In this document: piece by piece, positions 16,329-25,573 of the stretch
Layout of the letters: every line of letters starts with the position of its first letter
How positions within the stretch are numbered: the first letter of the stretch is position 1
From: GCA-2732755 sp965228265
GTDB taxonomy: Bacteria; Planctomycetota; Phycisphaerae; Phycisphaerales; UBA1924
NCBI GenBank assembly: GCA_965228265.1
Contig: OZ245804.1
Span: 2,108,001 to 2,172,000, forward strand
Length of the DNA stretch: 64,000 nt
Direction of reading: 5' to 3'
The notes under the pieces: generated by a model
Seen by the model: only the letters and a program-made list of their open reading frames with translations
The model's database searches: none
Told to the model about the DNA's origin: nothing
Program-made: the position numbers and the translations under genes

Positions 16329-16754
16329 ATGGCACTGATGCCAAAGAGAGTTAAGCACCGGAAAGAGTTCCGGCGCACCAGCCGGGTGAACCGGGACGCG
16401 ACGAAGGGCAACTACGTTGCGTACGGCGACTACGGGCTTCAGAGCCTGGATTCGGCGTGGATCACAGCTCGCCAGCTCGAGGCCGGCCGTATCGCGGCTC
16501 AGCACTACTCGAAGCGTCAGGGCAAGCTGTTCATCCGCGTGTTCCCGGACAAGCCCGTGTCGAAGAAGCCGCTCGAGACTCGAATGGGTAAGGGCAAGGC
16601 TGACGTGGATTACTGGGCGGCTCGCGTGAAGCGGGGCACCATGCTCTACGAGATGGCGGGCGTGTCCGAGTCGTTCGCCCGCGAGACGATGGTTCGTGTC
16701 GCGATGAAGATGCCGGTGCGTTGCCGGTTTGTCACGAGGCGTGTGAGCGTCTGA
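16329..16754 (+). CDS. rplP: 50S ribosomal protein L16
   Basis: A 141-residue protein near the A-site tRNA. Motifs are MLMPKRVKHRKEFR-like at the start (here MALMPKRVKHRKEFRR), RIFPDKPVSKKPLETRMGKGK-like in the middle, and a C-terminal RVAMKMPVRCRFVTR. Length is normal. rpmC follows 23 bases later. Confidence 0.97.
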   Translation: MALMPKRVKHRKEFRRTSRVNRDATKGNYVAYGDYGLQSLDSAWITARQLEAGRIAAQHYSKRQGKLFIRVFPDKPVSKKPLETRMGKGKADVDYWAARVKRGTMLYEMAGVSESFARETMVRVAMKMPVRCRFVTRRVSV

Positions 16755-16777
16755 GTCTGGCGGTCAGGAGTCGAGCG

Positions 16778-16999
16778 ATGGCGAAGAAGGAAGAACTGAC
16801 CGGCGCGAAGGTGCGTGAGATGACCGACGAGGAGATCTCGGTCTCGATCCGCAAGTTCCGCGACCAGATGTACAAGCTCCGCTGCCAGACGGTGACGGAG
16901 AAGGTTGAGGATGTCTCCCAGTTCGGGACGCTGCGTCGCAACGTCGCCAGGCTGAAGACAGAGCAGACCCGGCGCAGTGCGGCGGCGGCGACGGCGTAA
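16778..16999 (+). CDS. rpmC: 50S ribosomal protein L29
   Basis: A 73-residue two-helix protein at the tunnel exit. Conserved stretch: KVREMTDEEISVSIRKFRDQ, followed by LRRNVARLKTEQ. ATG 16778 is preferred because CAGGAG lies 9 bases upstream; an in-frame start at 16721 lies inside rplP. The C-terminus is an alanine run. Confidence 0.94.
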   Translation: MAKKEELTGAKVREMTDEEISVSIRKFRDQMYKLRCQTVTEKVEDVSQFGTLRRNVARLKTEQTRRSAAAATA

Positions 17000-17066
17000 C
17001 GAGTGAACGAGGGCGCGGCAGGCGCCAGAGGCAGGCAGTGCCCAGTTGGGCGATGAGGATCGACGC

Positions 17067-17339
17067 GTGAGCGAGCAAGCCAGCAATGCAAAGACCCGAA
17101 GCCAGCAGGGCACGGTCGAGTCGGACAAGAGGGACAAGTCCCGTCGCGTGGTCGTGAACTTCATGACCAAGCACCCCAAGTACGGCAAGTTTGTCCGCGG
17201 CCGCACGATCCTGCAGGTGCACGACGAGGAGAACGTCTCGAAGAAGGGCGATCTCGTTGAGGTGCGTGAGTGTGCTCCTAAGAGCAAGACCAAGAGCTGG
17301 GAAGTGGTCCGGGTGGTACGAAGCGCGGAGATGGCCTGA
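17067..17339 (+). CDS. rpsQ: 30S ribosomal protein S17
   Basis: A 90-residue OB-fold primary 16S binder. Conserved stretches are RRVVVNFMTKHPKYGKFV and KKGDLVEVRECAPKSKTKSW. GTG 17067 is chosen with GAGGAT 9 bases upstream; a TTG at 17046 is also in frame. About 25 polar residues precede the core. The family usually has VERxxKHPxYGK at this point, so the core is somewhat divergent. Confidence 0.94.
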   Translation: MSEQASNAKTRSQQGTVESDKRDKSRRVVVNFMTKHPKYGKFVRGRTILQVHDEENVSKKGDLVEVRECAPKSKTKSWEVVRVVRSAEMA

Positions 17340-17369
17340 TTCAGGTCTATCCGGGATAGGACGCAAGAG

Positions 17370-17756
17370 ATGTTGCAGCAAGAATCAAGATGCGAGGTCG
17401 CCGACAACTCGGGCGCGAAAATCGCATACATCATCCGCGTCTACGGCGGATCGACCGCCCGCGGCAGCTTCACCCGCAAGCAGGCCTTCGTCGGGGACAA
17501 GGTTCTGATCTCCGTGAAGAAGGCTCTGCCCGGCGCGGACATCAAGTCGGGCGACAAGTCCAAGGCGATCGTGGTCCGCACGAAGAAGCCCACCCGCCGC
17601 GCCGATGGCTCGTATGTCGCGTTCGACACCAACGCGGTGGTGCTGATTAACGATGAGGGCAACCCGAAGGGCACGCGTATCTTCGGCCCGGTCGCCCGTG
17701 AACTCCGCGAGAAGAACTTCATGAAGATCGTCTCGCTTGCCCCGGAGGTGGTGTGA
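17370..17756 (+). CDS. rplN: 50S ribosomal protein L14
   Basis: A 128-residue protein at the subunit interface. Motifs: MLQQESRCEVADNSGAK at the start, VRTKKPTRRADGSYVAFD in the middle and GTRIFGPVARELREKNFMKI near the end. About six residues longer than E. coli L14, mostly through one internal loop. The stop overlaps the rplX start. Confidence 0.97.
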   Translation: MLQQESRCEVADNSGAKIAYIIRVYGGSTARGSFTRKQAFVGDKVLISVKKALPGADIKSGDKSKAIVVRTKKPTRRADGSYVAFDTNAVVLINDEGNPKGTRIFGPVARELREKNFMKIVSLAPEVV

Positions 17757-18094
17757 TGGCAGCTCGGCACGTTCGCAAGGGCGATCAGGTCATGGTGACC
17801 GCCGGCTCGTACAAGGGTCAGACGGGCGAGATCTCGCGCGTTCTAACCAAGTCCGACCGTGTGATCGTTAAGGGCATCAACCTCAAGACCAAGCACGTCC
17901 GCCCGACGCGGGTCAATCCGCAGGGCTCGATCATCACCAAGGAAGCCTCGATCCACATCTCCAACGTGAGCCCTGTGGTTGACGGCAAGCCGAGCCGTGT
18001 CCGCTTCCGCGTCAACAGCGACGGGAGCAAGGAGCGCGTCGCGGTGGTGGGCGACAAGGTGCTGGGCAAGGTTTCACCGGCAAAGAAGAGCTGA
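17756..18094 (+). CDS. rplX: 50S ribosomal protein L24
   Basis: A 112-residue assembly initiator with a KOW motif (HVRKGDQVMVTAGSYKGQTG). The second domain shows HVRPTRVNPQGSIITKEA and IHISNV. ATG 17756 shares its A with the rplN stop (TGATG); a GTG at 17753 is an alternative one codon earlier. Length is normal. Confidence 0.96.
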   Translation: MAARHVRKGDQVMVTAGSYKGQTGEISRVLTKSDRVIVKGINLKTKHVRPTRVNPQGSIITKEASIHISNVSPVVDGKPSRVRFRVNSDGSKERVAVVGDKVLGKVSPAKKS

Positions 18095-18142
18095 GCATTC
18101 GATAGGACACAGAGCCGCGACCCATGCGGCGGAGCGTAAGCG

Positions 18143-18757
18143 ATGGCAAAGAACAAGAAAGCCGATGCGGAGCCGACCGGGCCCCTGCCCGAGCCGAGGC
18201 TCGCCAAGCTCTTCCAGGAGAGCCTCCGCGGCCAGGTCGCGGAGAAGTTCGGCATCAAGAACCCGATGGCTCAGCCCAGGCTCGAGAAGATCGTGGTCAA
18301 CGTGAACATCGGTCGTCACCTCGACGGCACGAAGGTCCCGGCGAACATCAAGCAGACGGTCGCCGACACGCTGACGAAGATCTCAGGCCAGAAGCCGATC
18401 GACGTCAAGGCCAAGAAGAGCGTGTCGAACTTCAAGGTCCGCGAGGGCTACGACACGGCGTTCATGGTGACGATGCGTCGTGACCGGATGTGGTTCTTCC
18501 TGGACCGCTTCATCCACCTTGCTGCCCCGCGTATCAAGGACTTCCGCGGTCTTCCCGTGAAGTCGTTCGATCGTCAGGGCAACTACTCGATGGGCCTGAC
18601 CGAGCAGGGCGTGTTCCCCGAGATCAACATGGCGGAGGTGAACTTCACCCACGGCATGCACATCAACTTTGTATTCCGCAATTCGAATCCCGAGCTGAGC
18701 CGCTTCGTGCTCGACGGTCTCGGGATGCCCTTTGCCAAGAGCGAGGCGAAGAACTGA
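18143..18757 (+). CDS. rplE: 50S ribosomal protein L5
   Basis: A 204-residue protein that contacts 5S rRNA and the P-site tRNA. Conserved: PRLEKIVVNVNIGRHL, GQKPIDVKAKKSVSNFKVRE, and the C-terminal YSMGLTEQGVFPEI. About 24 residues longer than E. coli L5, mainly a polar N-terminal extension (KNKKADAEPTGPLPEP). Confidence 0.96.
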   Translation: MAKNKKADAEPTGPLPEPRLAKLFQESLRGQVAEKFGIKNPMAQPRLEKIVVNVNIGRHLDGTKVPANIKQTVADTLTKISGQKPIDVKAKKSVSNFKVREGYDTAFMVTMRRDRMWFFLDRFIHLAAPRIKDFRGLPVKSFDRQGNYSMGLTEQGVFPEINMAEVNFTHGMHINFVFRNSNPELSRFVLDGLGMPFAKSEAKN

Positions 18758-18758
18758 T

Positions 18759-18944
18759 ATGGCTAGTAAAGCACAGATCGCAAAGTCGAAGCGCACCCCG
18801 AAGTTCTCGTCCAGGACGGTTCGTCGTTGTGAGCTGACCGGTCGCGCCCGTGGCGTGTACCGCAAGTTCCGCGTGAGCCGAATCATGCTCCGGAAACTCG
18901 CCCTCGAGGGCAAGATCCCGGGCATGCGGAAGTCGAGCTGGTAA
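18759..18944 (+). CDS. rpsN: 30S ribosomal protein S14, short form without intact zinc site
   Basis: A 61-residue protein matching the short (type Z) S14 in length and sequence (KRTPKFSSR, GRARGVYRKF, PGMRKSSW). Type Z normally binds zinc through two CxxC pairs. Here only C24 remains: the other three positions are T27, S40 and M43. It lies one base after the rplE stop; an in-frame start at 18732 lies inside rplE and lacks a ribosome site. Confidence 0.94.
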   Translation: MASKAQIAKSKRTPKFSSRTVRRCELTGRARGVYRKFRVSRIMLRKLALEGKIPGMRKSSW

Positions 18945-18992
18945 AGAGAGCAGGGGCCGAAAGAAGAACAGACGCACAAGCGTCGAGGGCAG

Positions 18993-19397
18993 ATGACCAT
19001 GGCCATGAGTGACCCGATCGCCGACATGCTTACCCGGATCCGCAACGCGGTGAACAACCGCGCGAAGGTTGTGGACTGCCTGAACAGCAAAGTCTGCCGC
19101 GGTATCGCGGACGTGCTGGTGAGCGAAGGCTACATCAATGGATACGACGTGATCGAAGACGGCCGCCAGGGCCTGATCCGCGTCAAGCTGAAGTACGGCC
19201 CGCGTGGCGAGAACGTGCTGAACACGCTGACCCGCAAGAGCAAGCCCGGTTGCCGGGTGTACTCGAACGTGGAGGACCTGCCCCGCCCGCTTCAGGGCAT
19301 GGGCATCGCCATTGTTTCGACCTCCAGCGGCGTGCTTTCGGACCGGGCCTGCCGCGAGAAGCGTGTCGGCGGCGAGCTGCTTTGCACGGTGGATTGA
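18993..19397 (+). CDS. rpsH: 30S ribosomal protein S8
   Basis: A 134-residue protein that binds 16S helix 21 and represses spc operons in enterics. Typical DPIADMLTRIRNAVN at the start and GIAIVSTSSGVLSDRACR at the end. ATG 18993 follows GAGGGCAG; ATGs two and four codons later are also possible. Confidence 0.96.
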   Translation: MTMAMSDPIADMLTRIRNAVNNRAKVVDCLNSKVCRGIADVLVSEGYINGYDVIEDGRQGLIRVKLKYGPRGENVLNTLTRKSKPGCRVYSNVEDLPRPLQGMGIAIVSTSSGVLSDRACREKRVGGELLCTVD

Positions 19398-19429
19398 TCG
19401 GTTTCGAGGAAAGGTGACGGGAGCGCACG

Positions 19430-19975
19430 ATGTCGCGAGTAGGAATCAAACCGATCGAGATCCCCGGCGGGGTGAAGGTCACGATCAACGGCCAGTCTGT
19501 CACGGTCGAGGGCCCCAAGGGCACGCTCACCCGCGAGTTCTCGCCGTTGATCAACGTCGGCTGGAGCGAGGACGAGAAGTCCGTGGTCTGCTCGATCAAG
19601 GGCGAGGCTTCGCGTGAGGCCAAGGCGCTCTGGGGCACGACCCGCGCACTGATCCAGAACATGGTCATCGGTGTGAAGGACGGCTACGAGAAGTCGCTCG
19701 AGATCGTCGGCGTGGGCTGGGGCGCGCAGGTCGCGGGCCAGTCGCTGAAGCTCTCGGTCGGTTACGCCAACGCTGTCTCGGTGGACATCCCCCAGGGCGT
19801 GAACGTGACGGTTGAGAAGCAACTCGTCAAGATCACCGGCGCTGACAAGCACGCGGTGGGACAGCTTGCCGCGATGGCCCGTGCGGTCCGCAAGCCCGAG
19901 CCTTACAACGGCAAGGGCATCAAGTACACCGACGAGGTCATCAAGCGCAAGCAGGGCAAGCAGTTCGGCAGCTAA
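19430..19975 (+). CDS. rplF: 50S ribosomal protein L6
   Basis: A 181-residue protein near the GTPase centre, made of two repeated domains. Start MSRVGIKPIEIPGGV, then the second-domain signature PEPYNGKGIKYTDEVIKRKQ-like (PEPYNGKGIKYTDE seen). Normal length. GGAAAGG lies about 16 bases upstream and GGGAG nearer. Confidence 0.97.
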   Translation: MSRVGIKPIEIPGGVKVTINGQSVTVEGPKGTLTREFSPLINVGWSEDEKSVVCSIKGEASREAKALWGTTRALIQNMVIGVKDGYEKSLEIVGVGWGAQVAGQSLKLSVGYANAVSVDIPQGVNVTVEKQLVKITGADKHAVGQLAAMARAVRKPEPYNGKGIKYTDEVIKRKQGKQFGS

Positions 19976-20031
19976 TCGGCCGGTGGATAGAGAAGTGTCT
20001 GAATCGGCCTCGGGCCGAATGGATCGAAGCG

Positions 20032-20394
20032 ATGAACAAGAACAAGCTCAAAGCGAAGAGGCACTGGCGTCGTCGGAAGAACGCCCGCAAGACGCTCGGC
20101 GGCACGGCCGAGCAGCCCCGGCTCGCGGTCTACCGCTCGCTGAACCACGTGTACGCTCAGGTCATCGACGACCTGGAGGGTCACACGATCGCGTCGGCCT
20201 CGACGCGGGACAAGGGCGTTTCGCTCGGCAACACGGGCAACACCGACGCCGCCAAGGAAGTCGGCAAGAAGCTCGCCGAGAAGGCGATGGCCAAGGGTGT
20301 CAAGAAGGTGGTCTTCGACCGCGGCGGGTTCCAGTACCACGGCCGGGTGAAGGCTCTTGCCGACGGTGCTCGCGAGGGCGGACTGCAGTTCTGA
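20032..20394 (+). CDS. rplR: 50S ribosomal protein L18
   Basis: A 120-residue 5S rRNA-binding protein. Basic N-terminus (KAKRHWRRRKNARKTLGG), then PRLAVYRSLNHVYAQVIDD, and FDRGGFQYHGRVKALADGAR at the end. Normal length. Confidence 0.97.
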   Translation: MNKNKLKAKRHWRRRKNARKTLGGTAEQPRLAVYRSLNHVYAQVIDDLEGHTIASASTRDKGVSLGNTGNTDAAKEVGKKLAEKAMAKGVKKVVFDRGGFQYHGRVKALADGAREGGLQF

Positions 20395-20440
20395 GGAACG
20401 GGATTGATCGAACGCGGCACAGGTCGCGGATGGGATAAGC

Positions 20441-21160
20441 ATGGCAGAGTTGATGGAAAAGTCGTCGCAGCTCGAGTCGCACACCGCGGGTATCTTCCGC
20501 ACGGCCGCGACCGTTAAGGGTGGTCGGCGTTTCAGCTTCGGCGCGATGGTTGTCGTCGGTGATCGCCGGGGACGGGTGGGCTATGCCCACGCCAAGAGCC
20601 AGGAAGTGCCGATGGCCATCGAGAAGGCCGAGAAGCACGCCCGCCAGAACGTGATCAGCGTTCCGCTGACGGGTGGCACGATCCCGCACGAGATCGAGGG
20701 CCGCTTCCTCGCCACGACCGTTCGCCTGCTGCCGGCCTCGCCCGGTACCGGTGTAATCGCCGGCTCGAGCGTTCGTTCGATCCTCGAGCTCGTCGGCATT
20801 ACCGACTGCATGACCAAGGTCTACGGCTCGACCAACAAGGTCAACGTGATCAAGGCCGTGTTCGACGCCCTCGGTCGTCTCCGCACGAAGGAGCTCATCG
20901 CCGAGCTTCGCGGCGTGGACCTGGGCACGACGGATATCGAGGAGCGTATCGACCGCGCGGGTCGGTTCATGTCGCAGGGCACCTCGTTCAGCAAGGGCCC
21001 CGGCCGCGTGCTGACCGCTGAGGAAGTCCGCGTCGAGCGTCCCGAGGCCCCCAAGGCCGAGGAGAAGCCCGCCGAGGACAAGCCCGCGGATGAGTCACCG
21101 GCAGCCGAGGCACCGGCCGAGGGTGGCAACGAAGGCGGCGAAGAGAAGAGCGAGAGCTGA
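20441..21160 (+). CDS. rpsE: 30S ribosomal protein S5 with acidic C-terminal tail
   Basis: A 239-residue protein; E. coli S5 has 167. The core spans about residues 1-185: KGGRRFSFGAMVVVGDRRG, then LLPASPGTGVIAGSSVRSI and GSTNKVNVIKA. The remaining roughly 50 residues are Pro/Ala/Glu-rich and strongly acidic. S5 is a helicase-like protein at the mRNA entry site. The gene normally after it, rpmD (L30), is absent: rplO begins 65 bases downstream. Confidence 0.96.
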   Translation: MAELMEKSSQLESHTAGIFRTAATVKGGRRFSFGAMVVVGDRRGRVGYAHAKSQEVPMAIEKAEKHARQNVISVPLTGGTIPHEIEGRFLATTVRLLPASPGTGVIAGSSVRSILELVGITDCMTKVYGSTNKVNVIKAVFDALGRLRTKELIAELRGVDLGTTDIEERIDRAGRFMSQGTSFSKGPGRVLTAEEVRVERPEAPKAEEKPAEDKPADESPAAEAPAEGGNEGGEEKSES

Positions 21161-21225
21161 GTCCGACCGGGACTCGAAGCAAGCGTTGATGCAGGGCCTG
21201 AGCAGCAGGCCGGAGAAGATCGACC

Positions 21226-21786
21226 ATGATGATTCACGAGATCACAGAGCAGGCCGGCAAGAACCGCAAGCGCAAGCGTATCGGTCGCGGTCAGGGCTCG
21301 GGCTGGGGCAAGCAGGCCGGTCGCGGGCACAAGGGTGCCGGCAGCCGTCGCGGCCACAGCACGCTGTTCCAGTTCGAAGGCGGCCAGATGCCTTACTTCC
21401 GGCGCATGCCGAAGTTCGGTTTCTCGAACACCAACTTCTCCGTCAAGTTCTGGACCGTCAACCTCCGCGACATCGCCAAGAGCGAGGCCTTCGCCAAGGG
21501 CGGCAAGGTCACTGCAGAGTCGCTCATCGAGGCGGGCCTGGTCCGCGATGACAGCCGGGACATCAAGATCCTGGGTGCGGTCGATGAGGGCGGCTTCAAC
21601 ACCAAGCTCGAGGTCGAGGTCAACCGTGTGACCGACGGTGCCCGCAAGCACATCGAGAGTGCCGGCGGCAGCGTCACCGAAACGGGCACCCGCCGCGACC
21701 GCGTCCGGGGTGTCGACCGCAACAGCGACGACCGCTCGCCCAAGAACCTGACCAAGAAGCTCAGCCGCGGCAAGAAGGGCGACTGA
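21226..21786 (+). CDS. rplO: 50S ribosomal protein L15
   Basis: A 186-residue protein. The glycine/arginine-rich N-terminal extension is typical (GRGQGSGWGKQAGRGHKGAG, FEGGQMPYFRRMPKFGF). The C-terminus is about 40 residues longer than E. coli L15 and ends in a basic tail. Two adjacent ATGs (21226, 21229) are possible; GGAG lies about 14 bases upstream. Confidence 0.96.
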   Translation: MMIHEITEQAGKNRKRKRIGRGQGSGWGKQAGRGHKGAGSRRGHSTLFQFEGGQMPYFRRMPKFGFSNTNFSVKFWTVNLRDIAKSEAFAKGGKVTAESLIEAGLVRDDSRDIKILGAVDEGGFNTKLEVEVNRVTDGARKHIESAGGSVTETGTRRDRVRGVDRNSDDRSPKNLTKKLSRGKKGD

Positions 21787-21842
21787 TCCGGCCTGGTTGG
21801 GTGGTCTAAGGTTCGCAGGTTCTGACTGGAGCTGACCGAGGC

Positions 21843-23246
<1,404 letters not shown>

Positions 23247-23250
23247 CCCG

Positions 23251-24045
23251 ATGCCCACGCCGAGGTACACCCTCGACAACCTGACACTCTGCGATGACCC
23301 GGCGATGCTCGAGTCACTCAAGCGCTGCGGCGTCACGCTCTCGCGGGCAATCGCTCTGGCAGGTAAGCACGCGAGCGAAGGTGCGACGCCCATCGAATTG
23401 GCGGCGACCGTCGAGCAGGAACTCGTGAAACTCGGCGCGACGCCAATCCTGAAAGGACTGAGCATCGAGGGCACGCCGGTATTTCCGGCGGCAGCGGCGA
23501 TCTGCGTCAACGAGGTCGCGGTCAACGGAGTGCCGAGCGATACGCCGCTTGTGCGTGGCGATGTCGTGACGATCGACTCGGCGTGCGAGCTTGACGGTAC
23601 GGTCTGCGACGCGGCGGTTTCGATCGACGTCGGTGGTGGGGGGTCGGAGCTGGTCTCCGCGGCTCGGGCTGTTCTATCAGCGGCGCTGGACGCGATCCGC
23701 CCGGGTGAGCCGATCGGGGTCATCGCTGAGGCGGCCAGGAGCGAGGCCCATCGCCTCGGCTTCGGGCTGGCGGACGAGTGCGTGGCTCACGGAACGGGCC
23801 TGGCGTTGCACCAGCCGCCGGCGGTTTTCGCGGGATCCGTCGAGCCTGCGGGCGGGGTGATCGAGCGTGGGCAGATCCTGGCGGTCGAGCCGGTGGTCGT
23901 CGAGCGGGGGGGCGAGAAACTGCGGACGCTCGCCGACGGGTGGTCCAGGGCGGGCTCCGGGCGGTCGGCATTCGAGGAACGAACGATTGTTGTGGACGAA
24001 AAGGGACCGATTGAATTGACCCCGCTGGCCTTTGGGGGCTGGTAA
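23251..24045 (+). CDS. map: Methionine aminopeptidase, divergent
   Basis: A 264-residue type I enzyme that would remove initiator Met from new proteins. Four of the five metal ligands are visible without ambiguity: D109, D120, H180 (VAHGTG) and E213 (AVEPVV). The fifth is E242 or E243 (FEERTIVV). The conserved substrate-contact His before G-[IV]-P (E. coli H79 in HGIPDD) is replaced by N92 (VNGVPSD), and one residue is missing before D109. The secY-map-infA context strongly supports the name, so it is probably the main Map or a remodelled one; activity cannot be assumed. Confidence 0.88.
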   Translation: MPTPRYTLDNLTLCDDPAMLESLKRCGVTLSRAIALAGKHASEGATPIELAATVEQELVKLGATPILKGLSIEGTPVFPAAAAICVNEVAVNGVPSDTPLVRGDVVTIDSACELDGTVCDAAVSIDVGGGGSELVSAARAVLSAALDAIRPGEPIGVIAEAARSEAHRLGFGLADECVAHGTGLALHQPPAVFAGSVEPAGGVIERGQILAVEPVVVERGGEKLRTLADGWSRAGSGRSAFEERTIVVDEKGPIELTPLAFGGW

Positions 24046-24065
24046 GGGCCTAGTATGGGCACCAT

Positions 24066-24290
24066 ATGTCGAAACAGGACGAAAAATTTTCATTCGAAGC
24101 CGAGGTCGTCGAGGCCCTTCCGAACGCCATGTTCAAGGTCCGGCTGCCCAACGAGCAAAAAACCGAGGTCTTGGCCTATGTGTCGGGCAAGATGCGGATG
24201 CACTACATCCGCATTCTGCCGGGGGACAAGGTGACGGTCGAGATCAGCCCGTACGACCTCTCGAAGGCCCGGATCACCTACAGGCACTGA
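24066..24290 (+). CDS. infA: Translation initiation factor IF-1
   Basis: A 74-residue OB-fold protein that binds the 30S A site. Conserved: EAEVVEALPNAMFKVRLPN, SGKMRMHYIRILPGDKVTVE and SPYDLSKARITYR. Normal length. The ribosome site is weak. A 229-base gap without a gene follows before rpmJ; I see only a 5-bp GC hairpin near 24309-24321 in it. Confidence 0.96.
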   Translation: MSKQDEKFSFEAEVVEALPNAMFKVRLPNEQKTEVLAYVSGKMRMHYIRILPGDKVTVEISPYDLSKARITYRH

Positions 24291-24519
24291 CAGTCGGGGC
24301 CTGCCGCGGGGGCACTGCCCCGGGGTGGTGGTGAGAAATGCGGGCAGAATGGGTAAAACTCATCGGAAATGCTGGCCTGCGCGGCCATAACGGGCCTATT
24401 GTCCTCTCCTGCGCCGAGGCCCTGCCCGGGCGCTGTTGGTTTGGTTGCGGCTTCACGCGGACCAGGCCTGTGGGCATCGAGACACAAGCCGAGCCGAAGC
24501 GTCGGCCGGGAGCATGGTG

Positions 24520-24636
24520 ATGAAGGTTCGATCGAGTGTCAAGAGGTTGTGCAACGGATGCCAGGTCATCCGTCGCAAGGGCAAGGTCCGTGTGATCTGC
24601 AAGTCGGATCCGAAGCACAAGCAGGTTCAGGGCTAA
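24520..24636 (+). CDS. rpmJ: 50S ribosomal protein L36 (zinc-binding form)
   Basis: A 38-residue protein MKVRSSVKRLCNGCQ... with zinc ligands C11, C14, C27 and H33 (CNGC, then VICKSDPKHKQ). ATG 24520 has GGGAG 7 bases upstream; an ATG two codons earlier is also in frame. It keeps its zinc site, in contrast to S14 in the same operon. Confidence 0.95.
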   Translation: MKVRSSVKRLCNGCQVIRRKGKVRVICKSDPKHKQVQG

Positions 24637-24654
24637 CTGAACGAGGAGCTAACC

Positions 24655-25032
24655 GTGCCACGTATTGCTGGTGTTGATATCCCGGATAACAAGAAGATCT
24701 ACTACTCGCTGCAGTACATCCACGGCATCGGCCCGAAGTTCGCGGCCGACATCCTCGTGGAAGCTCAGGTCACGCCCGACGTCAAGGCGCGTGAGCTCGA
24801 CGATCAGCAGGTGGCGATGATCAACTCGATCATCGACTCGAACTTCATCGTCGAGGGTGCGCTGCGTCGCCAGGTCGGCCAGAACATCCAGCGTCTGCGC
24901 GACATCCGCAGCTACCGCGGCGACCGCCACAAGCGCGGCCTGCCCACGCGTGGCCAGCGGACCAAGTGCAACGCACGCACCCGCAAGGGACGCAAGAAGA
25001 CGGTCGCCGGCAAGAAGGGCGTCAAGGGCTAA
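24655..25032 (+). CDS. rpsM: 30S ribosomal protein S13
   Basis: A 125-residue head protein contacting the P-site tRNA. Conserved: PRIAGVDIPDNKK at the start, GIGPKFAADIL, and the C-terminal RGQRTKCNARTRKGRKK. GTG start at 24655 with ACGAGGAG 7 bases upstream. Normal length. Confidence 0.97.
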   Translation: MPRIAGVDIPDNKKIYYSLQYIHGIGPKFAADILVEAQVTPDVKARELDDQQVAMINSIIDSNFIVEGALRRQVGQNIQRLRDIRSYRGDRHKRGLPTRGQRTKCNARTRKGRKKTVAGKKGVKG

Positions 25033-25080
25033 GAGAACGATTCATTCTCGCGGCCCACGCCGCTTTGAAGGTCAAAGACG

Positions 25081-25452
25081 ATGGCAAAGAAGAAGATTCG
25101 CAAGAACGTCACCAAGGGCATCGCTCACGTCAAGGCGTCCCACAACAACACGATGGTCACCATCACCGATCTCAACGGCGAAACCCTCGCCTGGGACTCG
25201 GCCGGCACCATCGGGTTCAAGGGCACGCGGAAATCGACCCCGTTCGCGGCAACCCGCGCGGGCGAGACTGTCGGCGCCAAGGTCCGCAAGATGGGCATGC
25301 ACGAGATCGAGGTCCGCATCACCGGCACCGGCGCCGGACGCGAAGCCGCGATTAACGGCGTGGTCTCCACCGGCATCCGCGTGACGGCGATCGAGGATCA
25401 CACCCCGGTGCCCCACAACGGCTGCCGGCCCCGCAAGAAGCGCCGCGTCTAA
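25081..25452 (+). CDS. rpsK: 30S ribosomal protein S11
   Basis: A 123-residue platform protein. Conserved: GIAHVKASHNNTMVTITD, GFKGTRKSTPFAA and the C-terminal PHNGCRPRKKRRV. The usual next gene rpsD (S4) is missing; rpoA follows after 121 bases that hold a hairpin. Confidence 0.97.
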   Translation: MAKKKIRKNVTKGIAHVKASHNNTMVTITDLNGETLAWDSAGTIGFKGTRKSTPFAATRAGETVGAKVRKMGMHEIEVRITGTGAGREAAINGVVSTGIRVTAIEDHTPVPHNGCRPRKKRRV

Positions 25453-25486
25453 GACCGCGGCTCTGTGCCCCCTCGGCAGAAGGAGG

Positions 25487-25508
25487 CCCCCGTCCCGGCA
25501 GGCGGGGG
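25487..25508 (+). terminator. Hairpin between rpsK and rpoA (possible attenuator)
   Basis: Eight-pair stem (CCCCCGTC against GGCGGGGG, one G-U) with a 6-base loop. It is followed by TGTTCC rather than a true T-run. It may slow or partly terminate transcription between the ribosomal genes and rpoA, or process the mRNA. Confidence 0.4.
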
Positions 25509-25573
25509 TGTTCCGTGACCGTGTGGGTGTTCGTCATCACGACGGCTGCCGGAAGATTGAACGAGGATACTGA

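Noticed and set aside
24309..24321. GC hairpin after infA as a terminator
   Set aside because: Only a five-pair stem with a three-base loop and no T-run; rpmJ and rpsM downstream are expected to share the transcript.
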